From: Lucinisca nassula | Taxonomy: Eukaryota; Mollusca; Bivalvia; Lucinida; Lucinidae | Direction: 5' to 3' | Assembly (NCBI GenBank): GCA_963580285.1 | Contig: OY757011.1 | Coordinates: forward strand, 152,943,245 to 153,007,244 | Length of the DNA: 64,000 bases | In this document: one piece after another, positions 42,880-55,252 of the stretch | Numbering within the stretch: position 1 is the first letter of the stretch | Layout: every line of letters starts with the position of its first letter | The notes under the pieces: generated by a model | The model's input: the letters and a program-made list of their open reading frames with translations, nothing else | Told to the model about the DNA's origin: nothing | The model's database searches: none | Translations under genes and position numbers: made by a program

Positions 42880-44340
42880 TTCTTTAGCTCATCAGTATAG
42901 GCAGTAAACCTTTGGCCAAATATGTATCATCATTCAAAATATGAGCCAAATCCATCAGTTGGTTTGGGAAGTTTGAGCACTTAAAAATTTAAACTTAAAA
43001 ATGTCCATGCATGTGATATTGACCTTGAGGTCATAGGCATGTGATGGGGGTATTGCTGAATAATTTATGTATCTATTACCATACCAAATATGAAACAGAT
43101 TTATCATATGGCTATTAAAATGTTGAATTACAATGTCTGCGACCTTGATCCAATGTCATAGGCACAGGGTTGGTGCATTTCGGTCCTTTACCTATCATCA
43201 TACCAAATAAAAACCAAATCGATTATATGGTTTGGAAAATATGAGCTCTTAAAAAAATCTTAATCCATGGCATTGACGTTGTGGTCAAGGGCATGGATGG
43301 GGTATCGTTGAATAAAACCTTGGACCTGTATTTATCATTATGCCAAATATAAACCAAATCCATCATGAGCTCTTAAAACTAAATTTCTAAGTCTGTGGCA
43401 TTGACCCTTTTGTCAAGGGCATTTGCTGGGTATCACTCAATGAAGCTCTGGACCGGCATCTTTCATCATACCAAACAAAACAATAATAAAATAAAAACAA
43501 TCATATGGTTTGGAAAATATGAATCATTAACAAATTTCTTAATCCATGACCTTGACGTTGAGATCATGGGCATGTGTGGGGATATCGCTGAATAAAACCT
43601 TGGACCTGAATATATCACTATACCAAAAAATAAACCAAATCAATTATATGGGCCCCGTCAAGCGATTTTGGTACTTATCGCCTATGCGAGCAGCGAAGGT
43701 TCAGGCGAGCCTGCGCATCCGCGCAGTCTCACCAGAACCTTCGCTGCTCGCTCATACAAGCAGTGAATCAAGAGGAACCTTCAGACAGAAAGCCATGTCC
43801 CTGGCCTCTCTGAATGGCTGGGCATGCGCAGTTAAAATTTGTCATGACGGAATGCTCGAAGACCCAAATTCGCTTGGCGGGGCTCATATGGTTTGGAATA
43901 CACGAGCTCTTAAAAACTAAATTGCTAATTCTATGACCTAGACCCTTATGTGAAGGGCATAGCTGGGTATCACTAAAAACTCATTAAAAATCTATCATCA
44001 TACCAAACCTGAAACAAATCCATCAAATGGTTTGTAAAATATAAGCTCATAAAAATGTTTACAATCAAAATTCCTAAGTCCGTGATCTTCACCTTGAGGA
44101 CCTGGGCCTGGGCCTGGGCAGGGGTATTGCTGAAGAAAACAGTAGAACCCTGAATCTATCATCGTACAAAATATGAACCAAATCCATCGTATGGTTTGGG
44201 ATATATGAGCTCTTAAAATATCGAAGTCTTTAACCTTGACCTTGAGGTCATGGGCATAGGCAGTGATATCACTGCATAAAACTTTGAACCCTGTATCTAT
44301 CATCATACCAAATATGAACCAAAACGTTCAGGTTCTACCT
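42880..44340. repeat. Minisatellite, about 150-170 bp unit
   Basis: Roughly eight diverged units built from CATACCAAATATGAACCAAA, TCCATCATATGGTTTGGAAA, ATATGAGCTCTTAAAA and GACCTTGAGGTCATGGGCAT. A 240-bp MITE (43648-43887) interrupts one unit. Confidence 0.85.
43648..43887. mobile_element. 240-bp foldback MITE (family E), copy 2
   Basis: Ends ATGGGCCCCGTCAAGCGAT and TTCGCTTGGCGGGGCTCAT. The array's empty unit reads ATTATATGGTTTGG. The filled site has ATAT on both sides, consistent with a 4-bp duplication if the element starts at GGGCCCC. Confidence 0.8.
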
Positions 44341-44395
44341 GGTATAAATACCTTAACCTGAGTCTAACAGGATCACGTGCGGAATGATGTACTTG

Positions 44396-44691
44396 TTCGT
44401 TTGTTTGATTTGAGGTTTAACGTCAACACTGTAAAGGTCTTTTGGAGACGTTGCTTCCAATTTTGTGGGACTTTTACCCGACATTGAGGTGAAATGACAT
44501 CTCAAGCCCTTTCGCCCAATGAAACCAATAGGGTTAATTAGCATGGACGGTCCGCCTCGCACCGCGGTTCCTGGACAGGCTTAGATCCTCTAAGCGGTTT
44601 ACCAGTACTAGTGTGCGGGCCGGATTCAGCTCTGCGTGGAAGCATCACGCAGCCCATATATTTCTTCAAGCCCCTATGGGCGGGGGCGATG
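44396..44691 (-). mobile_element. SINE (family S)
   Basis: Tail at left (inverse of GTTAAACCTCAAATCAAACA), head at right (AGCCCCTATGGGCGGGGGC). Duplication GATGTACTTG / GATGTACTCG at 44386-44395 and 44692-44701. Confidence 0.85.
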
Positions 44692-45204
44692 GATGTACTC
44701 GTACATTCATACGTAAGTACGCACTTACGCACGTACCCACAGACGGAAAACCGAAAACTATATTCCCCCGGCATGATCCGAAGCGGGGGCATAAAGATTA
44801 AAGACTTGGGCCTTCTGATTTAGACTAAAATATCTTTAAAGTTTGTTCCATACATGGGAAATCTATAAACAAGTGGGTCCCAGAGCAGGGCCTTTTGTAC
44901 CCCAGGGATATAAATATGAACAACTTTGGTAGAGGTCCTCTAGACGAATCTACATACCGAATATCAAAATACAGGACCCTCCGCTATTAGACAAAGTAGA
45001 TTTCAAAAGGTTTTTCGTATGAAAGCCAATGTAAAACATATTGGTCCCGGAGCAGGGCTATTTTGGTCCCCGGGCTATAATTTGAACAATCTTGGCTGAG
45101 ATATACCAGACAAAGGGGTGTATCAAATATCAAAGGCCTTGACTTTCTGGTTCAGTCGAGAAGAGTTTTAAAGATTTTCCCAATATGGGTCTATGTAAAA
45201 TAAG

Positions 45205-46287
45205 TGGGCCCTGTGTCGGCAACCGATCTGGCGACAGAGCTGGTCAGAGTAGCACACCAATGTATTGTCGTCTTGTGTAAGCCAGAGCGAGCAACGTGTG
45301 GGTGGGCGTTACCTTGCTCGAACGTTCGACCATTAGCCTCCTCCCCGCCCATCGGGGCTTGGAGAAATAGATTGGGCTGCATGATGCTTCCACGCAGAGC
45401 TGAATCTGACCACACACGAGTACTGGTAAACAGCTTAGAATGACTAAGCCTGCCCAGGCAAAGCGGTGTGTCAGATCGTCCAATGCATATAAGCCTTCTG
45501 GTTGCATTGGGCTTGAGATGTCATTTCATTTCAATGTCGGGTAAAAGTCCCACAAAATTGGAATCAACGTCTCCAAAATGACAGAAATAGTGTGGACGTG
45601 GACGTTAAACCCCAATTCAAACAAACAGAACAATCGACCATTAGCCTGTATGGTACAACGTGATTTCCAAAAATTTCCTGACGGTATTTCTTGGCGTTTA
45701 CAGTTCCGCAAATGAGCATAAGATCAGTCCGTCCATGCGCAGTGATTCCCGTCTACACAATAAGAACGGTACACATAATTGTCACTAAAACGCTCCTTGC
45801 GTCTATGGATTACTCTAACACGTCCACCAGAGCATCGTAACAGAAACTTGGATTCATCAATGAATAACACGTGACCCCATCGACGAATTGTCCATCTAAC
45901 ATGCCTACGCGCCCATCGTAGACGTTGACGTAAGTGACATGGCATTAGATTAGGACCGCGATATACCTGCGAGGACGTAACTCTACAGCAGCCAGTCGTC
46001 GAACTTATTCTACGGGGGAAGGGCAGTCCAGCGCCTGTGGATTTGGCGGTTCTCCACCGATTACGCAAAAGATGTAATCGGTATGCAGCGATCTTGTATA
46101 TTCGACATCCCCGTGATTTCCCAGATCTCGGTCGGTCGTCAATGATACAAGTGGGTCTAAGGCGTCCCACAAGCCGATTAATCGTCGTGCGATGGACACC
46201 AAAGCATCGGGCCACTTCCGTTTGCGATAGGCCTGCATCAAGCATACCTATGATCCGCTCCCTGCTGACTTTGTCAATATGTGGCAT
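45205..46287 (-). pseudogene. Tc1/mariner-type transposase, dead and SINE-interrupted
   Basis: Starts MPHIDKVSRERIIGMLDAGL at 46287, then the paired helix-turn-helix stretch SQTEVARCFGVHRTTINRL. After frameshifts comes WGHVLFIDESKFLL, with the first catalytic Asp-type block. The last part resumes beyond a SINE as EQGNAHPHVARS, where the usual Asp before N-A is Gly, and the final acidic motif is not readable. The DDE triad is therefore incomplete. Family length is about 340 residues, which this spans once the SINE is removed. No clear terminal repeats were found. Confidence 0.85.
45339..45633 (+). mobile_element. SINE (family S) inserted in the Tc1 gene
   Basis: Head CGCCCATCGGGGCTTGGAGA, tail ACGTTAAACCCCAATTCAAA. 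Thirteen-base duplications TCGACCATTAGCC lie at 45326-45338 and 45634-45646. Removing one copy plus the SINE rejoins the transposase segments. Confidence 0.9.
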
Positions 46288-46298
46288 ACCAACACCAT

Positions 46299-46322
46299 TA
46301 TTTATTATTATTATTATTATTA
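46299..46322. repeat. (TTA)n microsatellite
   Basis: Short TTATTATTA run just beyond the transposase start. Confidence 0.9.
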
Positions 46323-46536
46323 TTTATGTTGTTTTTCATGGTACTGACAAGGTATAGAACAGACTTACGTTGAAAAAACCAAACTAAATTCTGATATTAT
46401 CGTGCGTCAGAAAACCCGAAAAACTTAGTCAGAAAGTTACGAGCACAACGCACTGGTTTAAAAGTACATTACCGAATCACCTCATATGGTATCGCATATG
46501 CTGTGAAAATAACCATGAACTGAGACTTAAATAGTC

Positions 46537-46645
46537 TTGTGTAACCCTTAAATTCCAATTTTTAAACAAATAGTGTAGACCCTGATCAGACGTCGCGTCA
46601 TGCGGCATCTGATCTGTGTGTTCACTGTTTGCTAATGTCCCAGTA
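46537..46645. mobile_element. Fragment of TTAA-type MITE (family H/I)
   Basis: AGTGTAGACCCTGATCAGAC / ATCTGATCTGTGTGTTCACT pairing as in the H and I centres. Termini are not preserved. Confidence 0.5.
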
Positions 46646-47098
46646 CACGAGACCAGTCTAGATTTTACTTTTTAGCATCGCTCTGACGTCACAGAGAGCC
46701 ATAAATAACCGGTATCTGGATTTTATACACGGTCTGCGATTGTCACGTGACAAAAGGTAGGCGGGAAACTTGTGTAGTAAGTAACGTTGGGTCGATTGAT
46801 AAGAAATCGACTTAAAAAGGATCAACAAATTTTTTTACTTTATGCATAACACCTTATCAGTCTAACATACAATCCATCAGACTGAACAACTTTGTACGTT
46901 GTTTCTGTTTCATTTGCTTTTTCTGTCTGATAGCACTGTGCTTAATAGAGGGGAAATACCCGTGAAGTCCGAGACATAAAATTAAAGTTTCACCTAAACA
47001 CATTCTTCCTGGGTGTGCTTATGTGAGTCTAGCCCTGTTTTAAACCTCGCCCACATTTCTTTGTTTTATCAAATGCAAAAATTTGTGGCGTCAAGATC
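46646..47098. other. No feature recognised
   Basis: Unique AT-rich sequence between MITE fragments; no exon-like frame. Confidence 0.4.
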
Positions 47099-47102
47099 TT
47101 AA

Positions 47103-47323
47103 CACATTAAGTACCGGAAACCCCTAAAGGGGTATCTTGGCAAACGGTGCAGGTCCAGATCAGACGCCGCAGAACGCGGCGTCTGATCAGGGCCTCCACT
47201 GTTTGCTAAAAGTTCAGCCATTTTCAAAATAAATTTTGATGAAAACACAACCTGGCACCCCTAAATTTTGGAATGGACTCTTGCTATATATAAGGAGTAA
47301 GATTCCATTTGGTACAAAAAGGG
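47103..47323. mobile_element. TTAA-type MITE (family I)
   Basis: TACCGGAAACCCCTAAAGGG, hairpin CAGATCAGACGCCGCAGAAC / GCGGCGTCTGATCAGG, right end GGTACAAAAAGGG then TTAA (47324-47327). The left boundary is ambiguous between two TTAA sites. Confidence 0.72.
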
Positions 47324-47339
47324 TTAATACGAAAATTGT

Positions 47340-48050
47340 CTTGTCACCCAAATCGCCCCATCAAGTTTCAGCCCATTCTGATTTTCGATTTAGTAGAAGC
47401 TATCGTTTCTAGAATGGCTGTAATAGCGGCCATCTTGGATGCATGAAAGGAAGGGTTTTAGCAATTCTGAGCCTCCGTGTGGCCCCGATGTTTCCAAGGA
47501 AGATTCAGCTCATTTTAAATTTCAGTTCATGAGGAGAATGTCATGACGAACGACGTGGCGGCCCTTTTGACAGTTCTGAATTTCCATGTCGACTCGATGC
47601 CTTCCATCAAGTTTTAGCTCATTCCAATTTTTGGTTCGGGAGTATATTTTGTATGAAGAATTGCAAGATGACCAACAGTTCTGAATCTCCACGTGACACA
47701 CGTTGCATCCCATCAAATTTCAGCCCACTCCAACTTTTGTTTGGGAGAAGATGTATATTGAAGAATTTCACGATGTCGTCATGGCGGCCATCTTAAATAT
47801 CGGAACGGAACGATTTTTGCAATTCTCAATCTACATCGCACCCCGATTCCTCCCATCAAGTTTCAGCTCAATCGGGTTTGTTGTTGAGATGGGGTGAGAT
47901 GTTGTTTAAAGAATGACAAGATTACCGCCATGGTGGCCATCTTGGATGTCGGAACGCAGCGATTTTAGCAACTCTGAATCTCCATCGAAAGCTTCCCACC
48001 AAGTATCAGCTCACTTCGACGATGTCGATGATGTGGAAAGCTAACGACAG
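47340..48050. repeat. Minisatellite, about 150-170 bp unit
   Basis: Four to five units with CATCAAGTTTCAGC, ATGGCGGCCATCTT, GATTTTAGCAATTCTGAATC and GTCGACTCGATGCC. It ends in GACGACGGACAATAGGCAAA beside GCAAAAGCTCCCCTGG. Confidence 0.82.
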
Positions 48051-48264
48051 TCAGACGAATGATGGACAAAAGACGACGGACAATAGGCAAAGGCAAAAGC
48101 TCCCCTGGAGCTTCGAGCGTTAATAAATGACAACCGCGTATAAAAGGCAATTTCGTACATTTCGTACTGCACTTGTCGAATACATCTTCCCAAGATGAAA
48201 TGGATCGCCATAAGGGTGAATTGAAAAAGAAACATAGAGAACATTAGATAACCGGTAAACCTTC

Positions 48265-48865
48265 CTACAGATCTTTGATGGGAGACTCTCCAAAACAGGA
48301 GAAATACGCACAAACTCATAATCCTCTTCAAAATTCTCCATGGACTAACTCCTGCCTATCTCTACGACCTCCTACCACCACTCGTGCGAGACACGACCTC
48401 TTACAATCTTAGAAAGTCAAATAGTTTCCAGAAGTATCGCGCTCATACCAACTTGTTTTTTAATTCCTTTTTCCCAGCAACTACATGTATCCGTGGATGG
48501 AAGGATCTCTCTGCTGAAGTCAGAGAAGTGCCATCAGTGGCTGTTTTCGAATCACGACTGAATAGGGATCTGAATAAGCCTCCTCCGTACTATAACACGG
48601 GTACACGCATCCGCTAAATTCCCCAAGCACGACTAAGATTGAGATGCAGCTCCTTAAACGCCGATTTCTATCGCGGAGGTTTTGAAAGTGCGTATCACTT
48701 CTTTGTATGTCCAAGGCTCGCTCATATTCGAAAAAAATGCTTACCAGACACACTTCTAAACTGCACGGTTAATGATTTTTTCCATGGCAACTAAAATTTA
48801 ACGTTCCAGGAAATGCAAGAATACATAGTAAAATCCGGCAGATTCTTGTAGTCCCTAGATATAAC
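48265..48865 (+). pseudogene. LINE 3' end (RT C-terminal region)
   Basis: Translates as KILHGLTPAYLYDLLPPLVR, TTSYNLRKSNSFQKYRAHTN and RLNRDLNKPPPYYNTGTRIR with a stop and frameshifts after. It parallels the C-terminal region of the LINE at 55767-56577 (KIVHGLTPNNLVELFPPLVQ ... LKRPPKYYNVGSRIR). Heavily 5'-truncated; no RT core present. Confidence 0.8.
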
Positions 48866-49286
48866 CATGGATTCGAGTCAGGTTATTGGGGAGGGGATGC
48901 AGGGAATTAGCGGCAGTATTTTCATTTGTCGCAAGAATGTTGTACAGCTGTAGAATTTGAGCTCTAGAACTCTAGAATATGCTTTGTGTTTTATTACCGT
49001 TTCTAGATCTTAGCAATTTCTCTTCTGTATTTATAACTGAGCTTCCACTTAATCCACTAATCAATTATAGATATTGTTTCCTCATCAAACGTTTAAAATG
49101 AGATGCTCTTGATCTTTCGTTCTTTCTTTCGTTGTTTCTTTCTTTCTATATTTGTTTTTATATTCATATCACATGTTTACCATGCATTCCCTTCATAGAA
49201 GATGTAACTTATTGTCTTTGTCTTCCAGGAGATGACTTAAAATAAGCACTAATGCTTACCGTCAAAGCCTGTGATATATATGTCTA
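48866..49286. other. No feature recognised
   Basis: AT-rich; a few TTTC repeats around 49115-49145 only. Confidence 0.4.
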
Positions 49287-49566
49287 CATTACGTCAATAC
49301 GCCTATACAAATACATTGCCACCTTTATCGCCGAAAAAATGAAAATTTTATGATGAAAAATTGTGATATTTTTCTTATTTCTGCTCAAAATATAGATTGT
49401 GGGCACTCGTTAGAACCGCCTCATCGAGGCGGTTCTAACGAGTACCCACAATCTATATTTTAGAGCAGAAATAAGAAAAATAAGGTATTACCCCGGAAAC
49501 CCCAGTTTTACTATATAAAAGTGGGGTTCAAGGGGGTCAAAATTATATAGGCGTGTTTTCGTGATG
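49287..49566. mobile_element. Type A palindromic MITE
   Basis: Left end CATTACGTCAATACGCC, right end GGCGTGTTTTCGTGATG, core near 49425 perfect. One of the best-preserved internal sequences. Confidence 0.9.
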
Positions 49567-49638
49567 AATATTGTGTATTGTATATGTTTAGTGTGGAGTG
49601 AAATAATTACAGTTTAAACCAACCGGGAAACCCATATA

Positions 49639-49942
49639 TTTGTTTGTTTGAATTGAGGGTCAACGTCCCCGTCAACACTATTTAGGTCATTTTGGAGACG
49701 TTTTTTTTTCCAATTTTGTGAGATTTTTTCCAGACATTGAGATGAAATGACATCTCAATCCCTGCCACCCAATGAAACCAATAGGGTTTATAAGCATGGA
49801 CGGGCCCACTCGCACCACTTTGCCTACGCAGGCCAAGACCCTAAGCGGTTTACCAGTACTCGTGTGCGGTCGGTTTAAGCTCTGCGTGGAAGCATGTGCA
49901 CCCCAAACTATTTCATCAAGCCCCGATGGGTAGGGCCGACAT
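49639..49942 (-). mobile_element. SINE (family S)
   Basis: TTGTTTGAATTGAGGGTCAA (tail inverse) to CATCAAGCCCCGATGGGTAG (head inverse), with GACCCTAAGCGGTTTACCAG in between. Confidence 0.82.
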
Positions 49943-50071
49943 TACAGGCATTTAAGATAGAGCAGATTATTTTATTCCCCAAGCATCTGTGCAATTTAAG
50001 CCCAATCAGCCAAATAGTAAATCTATGTTGATATTCATTAATGCATTAATTAAGCTGAAACTTGCCCTACC

Positions 50072-50277
50072 CATTACGAAAACATGACTATACAAATACA
50101 TTGTAAACGTTACCTCCGAAAAATTTAAAATTTCAAGATGAAAAATTGTCATATTTTTCTTATTTCTGCTCAAATATAGATTGTGGGTATTCATTAGAAC
50201 CGCCTCGGTTACTGTATTTTACTGTATAAAAGTGGGGTTCAAGGGGGTCACGATAATATAGGCGTGTTTTCGTGATG
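50072..50277. mobile_element. Type A MITE lacking half of the core
   Basis: Ends CATTACGAAAACATGAC and GGCGTGTTTTCGTGATG. The core breaks off after ATTAGAACCGCCTCGG and jumps to the AACTGTATAAAAGTGGGG-type arm. Confidence 0.86.
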
Positions 50278-50282
50278 CTTAT

Positions 50283-50740
50283 GAAAATTTATGTAAACAT
50301 TTCATTTCCGGTTAACTCCTCCTACAATTAACTGAAACTTGATATATATTCTGACCATGATGTGGAGCGGCACATATTGTTTCGGTGTAAAGGTCCATTT
50401 GAAAATGTTCTGTAAATATTTCATTTCAAGCTAACTCCTACAATTTTTTTCTGATCAAGATAAACTTGATATATAGTTAGACCATGATTTGAAGCAGTGC
50501 ATATTGTTTCGAGGTTACGGTAAACCAAATTCTAACAGATTTATATCCCTTTGAAAATTTCTGTAAACATTCTGTGTCTGACTAACTCTTCTTACAATTA
50601 ACATTCGACCTAGCTGACACTTGATTATGAGGAACAGCGCATATTGTTTCTGCATCTTCCTGTAACTTGGTGACCTCAATTTGCACATGTTTGTCAAAAG
50701 ATCAACCAAAACCAATGGCATTCAATTAGCAAATAAGCTG
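50283..50740. repeat. Short tandem array, about 120-150 bp unit
   Basis: Three diverged units with CTGTAAACATTTC, TAACTCCTCCTACAATTAAC, AACTTGATATATA, ACCATGATTTGAAGCAG and GCATATTGTTTCG. Confidence 0.7.
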
Positions 50741-50982
50741 GAGTATATCAAATCCACAGTTGGAGAATTAGATGCTGATATTTAAATATAGTAAAGTATC
50801 TTTGTTTGCAGCAAATAAATGGTAAAAAACAAAACAAAAAAAAAAAAAAAACAATAAACTTCTAAAACATTTAAGTAAAGTCGTTTCACCAAATACTATA
50901 TAATGTTTCTTTTTGTGTGCAGTAAAATTCCTCAGACCTTCAGTGAAAGGAGGCTGGATTGTTCAGAGGCGGAAACTCATTA

Positions 50983-51116
50983 AAGTAGAAGTAAAACAAA
51001 GATCAGGAATTGATACAATTAACTTACTCCACCCATAAAAGACACCAAAGGGAAAGAAATACAAACATTAAGCGACCAGACCATAATGGAAACCTAAACA
51101 AAGGAAGGCCATAAGT
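50983..51116 (-). mobile_element. PLE tail fragment, 5'-truncated
   Basis: AAGTAGAAGTAAAACAAAGA to AAGGAAGGCCATAAG, identical in order to 41415-41550. Only the last ~130 bases of the element were inserted. Confidence 0.78.
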
Positions 51117-51480
51117 ACGTTTTTCCTTTAATTATGAAATACTGGACAAAAGTCTGACAACCCTTTGAAAAACGGCGTTGTTATCTTCACTGAACATTGT
51201 CGTCTTTCAGAGGTATTGCTGTCGTGGTAACTTCATTCATACCAAACTACCACTGGTCATCAATTAATGGTTTATGAAGGCTGGAACATGCAGCGAAGCA
51301 ATAGAAAATAACCAAACAATCGAAATCAGTAAATCAGAAAACTGTGCCTGCTGTATCATGACAACGCCAATTAAATATGGTTTACGTTTGACATCAGGCA
51401 TACGCGACTTTTTATAACTGCCCTGAACACAAAATTATAAACAAGCAGCCCATGGGAAACTACGCTAACCAGCGCTCAAG
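51117..51480. other. No feature recognised
   Basis: Unique sequence without exon-like frames. Confidence 0.35.
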
Positions 51481-52420
51481 TGGGCATAAATCGCCCCACC
51501 CCATTGGTGGCCATTTATTTTAACATACCATAATGGTTTAGTAGAGGCCTATCCAAGGACCACTGCTGCCAAATCATTTTGAAATCTACCATTGTTTTTC
51601 TTTTATTGTCGTCGCATTCATTATGGTCAGTTTTGAACAATTTTAGCAGGGCTAGAGTCCAAAAAGGTCTTGTATTTCCTGAGATGCAGAATTCAAAATC
51701 ACTTTTTGGCCATATATTGGTTTGACAATCACACAGACCCCTCAAACAAACTTTTATTTCTCGACCACACTGATGCAGTATATGTAATTTGGTATCAGTC
51801 AGCACAGTAGTTTAAAAAAAAAAAAAAAGAAATATGTAATCTTATGGCCCCAGGATCATTTTGCTGGTTGCAAATATCAAGTCTGATGTCATAAGCTGCA
51901 ACAGAAGCAGAAAATCCTGTCTTTTCCATACAAAATCCTAAGTGACCGAATGTGACCTTGACGTAAGAAAGGTCAAGGTCAACCAAATGTCATCATTTGA
52001 ACAGGTTTGATAGGGCCCGGGTCCCCAATATTGCATACCAAGTTTCAAGGTCATCGGTCTATAGGTTCTTGAGATGGCGAGTTTCAAAAGTTTTTACCAT
52101 ATATGGGCATGGTGGAAATTTTGGTCATGTGACCCAGACATTCAGAATATATGTTTTTTATTCCATCCCATGGCAGCTTCATATATAAATTTGGTTCCAA
52201 TTGGCCTTGTAGTTTCAGAGGAGATGTCGTTTTGAATTGTTTTGGGTGCTTAAATGAGAAAAGAGGGAAGGAACATTTATATCCCCTTTTTATGTCTTTT
52301 TCCCCACATTTTTGATTTTCTGACTCCATTTTCAAGATGCTGAGAGATCTTTAATAAATAAATATCATAGTTAAGTTTGAGAAAATAAGGTGCATTAAAC
52401 TCCTTAAATACGGGTGCTAC
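51480..52420. repeat. Possible decayed dispersed repeat
   Basis: Contains GACCTTGACGTAAGAAAGGT, CAAGGTCAACCAAATG and CAAGTTTCAAGGTCATCGG, phrases of the AGGTCA array type, plus an A run at 51813-51828. No second copy in the window, so assignment is weak. Confidence 0.35.
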
Positions 52421-53110
52421 GAATTTCAAATCCCCGACTAATATAACTTTATAAAGCTGTGCTTGTTGTCATGCTATCAGCCATGATCATGATTTTTTTA
52501 ACCCTGGGGCTACATGTGTACATGAAAGTGAATATCTATGTCGCTCCACTTTGCCTGGACAGGCTGTTTATTACAGATATTTATTTTTAAATATCTGAGC
52601 AATTCGTAACGCTGAAGGTGAATTCCAGATGCACTTAGAAAAGAGAAATTTTCAATCAAATGAATGTCATTAATGTATATTATGCCTTTTTATATCTATA
52701 ACATGGTCCAAAAACTGCAATATTTGATATGTATGAAAACCAGAAACAGAATATATCGAACCTAGGAGTGAAGCATTATTTTTGTTATATGGAAGTGCAT
52801 AGCTTTTTTTAGGGTTATTGACAGTCCGCCTTGTATGAAAAGTCTTTTACCCGTTATTATAATAGTTATTGATACATTGAAAATCATCATTTATGGATTT
52901 TCGGTTCCTAAATTTCACTAAAAAGGACTGTCAGGATTTTAACACTTTATCTCAAGAACTTGTGTTACTTTCATTAAAAAGGAACAGAACAAATGCACTT
53001 GCCCCTTTGGCTGGTTTGAAAACTTTATTTTCAGTTCCAAAGCAAATAAAGCTGAACTAGCATAATACTTCGTAGAAATTAAATATTTTGAGACCCCATT
53101 ATGCTCCCAT
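52421..53110. other. No feature recognised
   Basis: AT-rich unique sequence. Confidence 0.4.
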
Positions 53111-53300
53111 TCAACACGAAAACACGTCTATATAATTTTGACCCCCCTTCGACCCCACTTTAATATAGTAAAATTGGGGTTTCCAAACTATATTTTGAGC
53201 AGAAATAAGAAAAATATCACAATTTTTCATCATAAAATTTTCATTTGTTTTTTCGGCGATAAAGGTGGCAATGGGTTTGTATAGGCGTGTTTGCGTTATG
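53111..53300. mobile_element. Type A MITE lacking the core
   Basis: AACACGAAAACACGTC at left, GGCGTGTTTGCGTTATG at right. GGGGTTTCC joins directly to AAACTATATTTTGAGCAG, so one arm and the entire hairpin are gone. Confidence 0.82.
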
Positions 53301-53337
53301 TATTACACTGATGCATTCAAAATTAAGCCTGAAAAGC

Positions 53338-53616
53338 CACTATGATAACACACCCGTGCGACATAGTGCATTTTTTTCACATCTCCAAAATGACTACTAT
53401 TCTGGTGACAATCTGTGATATATTTGTTATTTTTACTTCAAACATATGTTGCGGTTGCTCGTTAGAACCGCTTCTTTGAGGCGGTTCTAACGAGTACCCA
53501 CAACCTATGTATTGGAGCAGAAATAAGAAAATTAATGAATACCCCGTTAACCCCAGTTTTCTCTGTATAAATTGGGTTAAAGGGGGTGTTCATTTCACGG
53601 ACTTGTTCACGTGATG
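53338..53616. mobile_element. Type B palindromic MITE
   Basis: Ends ATGATAACACACCCGTGCG and TTTCACGGACTTGTTCACG followed by TGATG. Core near 53475 (GCTCGTTAGAACCGCTTC / GAGGCGGTTCTAACGAG). Confidence 0.88.
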
Positions 53617-53995
53617 CAAATTCCTGCTGAAAGAATAAGAGCAAATATTATCAAGATAATGATAGTTGAGGTTTCTGTGATATGTTTTGCGCGTGGCGTT
53701 ACACTCCTGGGCATTTTTTCAGTTCACATTTTAGACTTTTTTGCAATCATATATCAGATACCGTAAATGTTTTTGATGCATTGTAGAAAACTCAGTTTTT
53801 TTGTAATTTTAATGTGGGAATGCAGTCAGGACATAGTTGTATAATGTTTTCAGTAAACTTGCTATGATACTGAGACTAGAACAAGTATGTTGTAAGAAGA
53901 CAGAGTGGTTTACAAATCAATTAAAAACCAAAACAAATTAAATTCATATGAATTCAGACAATACCTGGCAGATTCTGATGGCATATTTTATATCA

Positions 53996-54776
53996 CATTT
54001 CGAAACACACATATTCAAATACATTGTCATTTTTTGGCCAAAGAAAAAGAAATTATAAAAAGCTGCTCAAAATATAGATTGTGGTACTCGATAGAACCCC
54101 CACATCGATAACCTTTCATGGCTTCGAAAAATGCTTTTTCTGCTGAACGTGCAATAATAGTTTTTTTTATTTTAAAATTGATGATTTATATCGGGTGCTT
54201 GCTAGAACCGCCTCACTAAGCACGTAAGAATTTATATTCCGACGAGTGTGCTTCAAACAGACACCTGCACTTTCAAAATATTCATCCAGTACTTTCAAAT
54301 AGCCCAACTATGACAAAGTGCATTTTTCAGATTTCCATTAAACCCATATTTTACTCTTGGAAAATTATGACATTTATTTCTTATTACTATTTCTGTTCCA
54401 AATATAGATAATAATTGCTGGTTAGAACCACCTTTCAGCAATCTATTATAAGGAGCACAAATTATAAGGTACTTTAAACCACAGTTTTCAGTGTATAAAA
54501 CACGGTAATAGCGGTGTTCATTACACAGTTGATGAACACTCCTCTACAAAAAAAAAAAAAAAAAAAAAAACCTGGGGTTTACAGGGATATACATTATTTT
54601 TCTTATTCCCGCTCCAAGACATAGGTTGTGGGTACTCGTTAGAACCGCCTCAATTCTAACCAGCACCCTCAACCTATGTTTTGAGTTAAAATAAGAAAAA
54701 TATCTCAAATGTTCATCAAAAAAATACGGTTTTAGAGATATGAAAGTTCTATATAACATATCACATCTCAGGAATG
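53996..54776. mobile_element. Composite of type A, intermediate and type B pieces, copy 2 (inverted)
   Basis: In inverse order to 27263-28101: type A end CATTTCGAAACACACATATT, half core near 54095, intermediate cores near 54210 and 54430, an A run (54549-54570), then a type B core near 54650 ending at AAAGTTCTATATAACATA. Joints fall at the same places in both copies. Confidence 0.75.
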
Positions 54777-55252
54777 TATTTCGTTTGTGTTGTAGTGATA
54801 AATACGAGCTGCTGTTTCCGATGAGAAATTCTGACAATAAGACATAATGATTTATTGTCCTCTTTCTTAAAGTACTAACTATGGCAAGCCAAGTGCTCAA
54901 TAAATCTTTAAACCACGGTTAGTTTGAAGTTTTCAAACTAGGGTTTGAAAACTTCAAACCACGATTTCAAAGGAAAACTGCACAATAACTCTATAAACTA
55001 TGGCTTCAACATTCAAACTGGGGTTTTAACTCATTTTCTAATACCTTTACTTGGTTTAAACAATATTTTATTTAACTTTAATATAGACTTTGACAAGTAT
55101 ATTATAAGCAAATGTGTACAGGATTTGACAGATAGCACTGTGGCTTATATGGGTCATCTTCCGAAAAACAATTTGGATTATACTACATCTATTTGATGAA
55201 TGGCATATACAAAACTAATTTTATCATGTAATAAATAGTCAATAGTGATAAA

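Noticed and set aside
54544..54900. Open frame of 118 residues on the minus strand
   Set aside because: It runs through an A run and a type B hairpin; no conserved domain.
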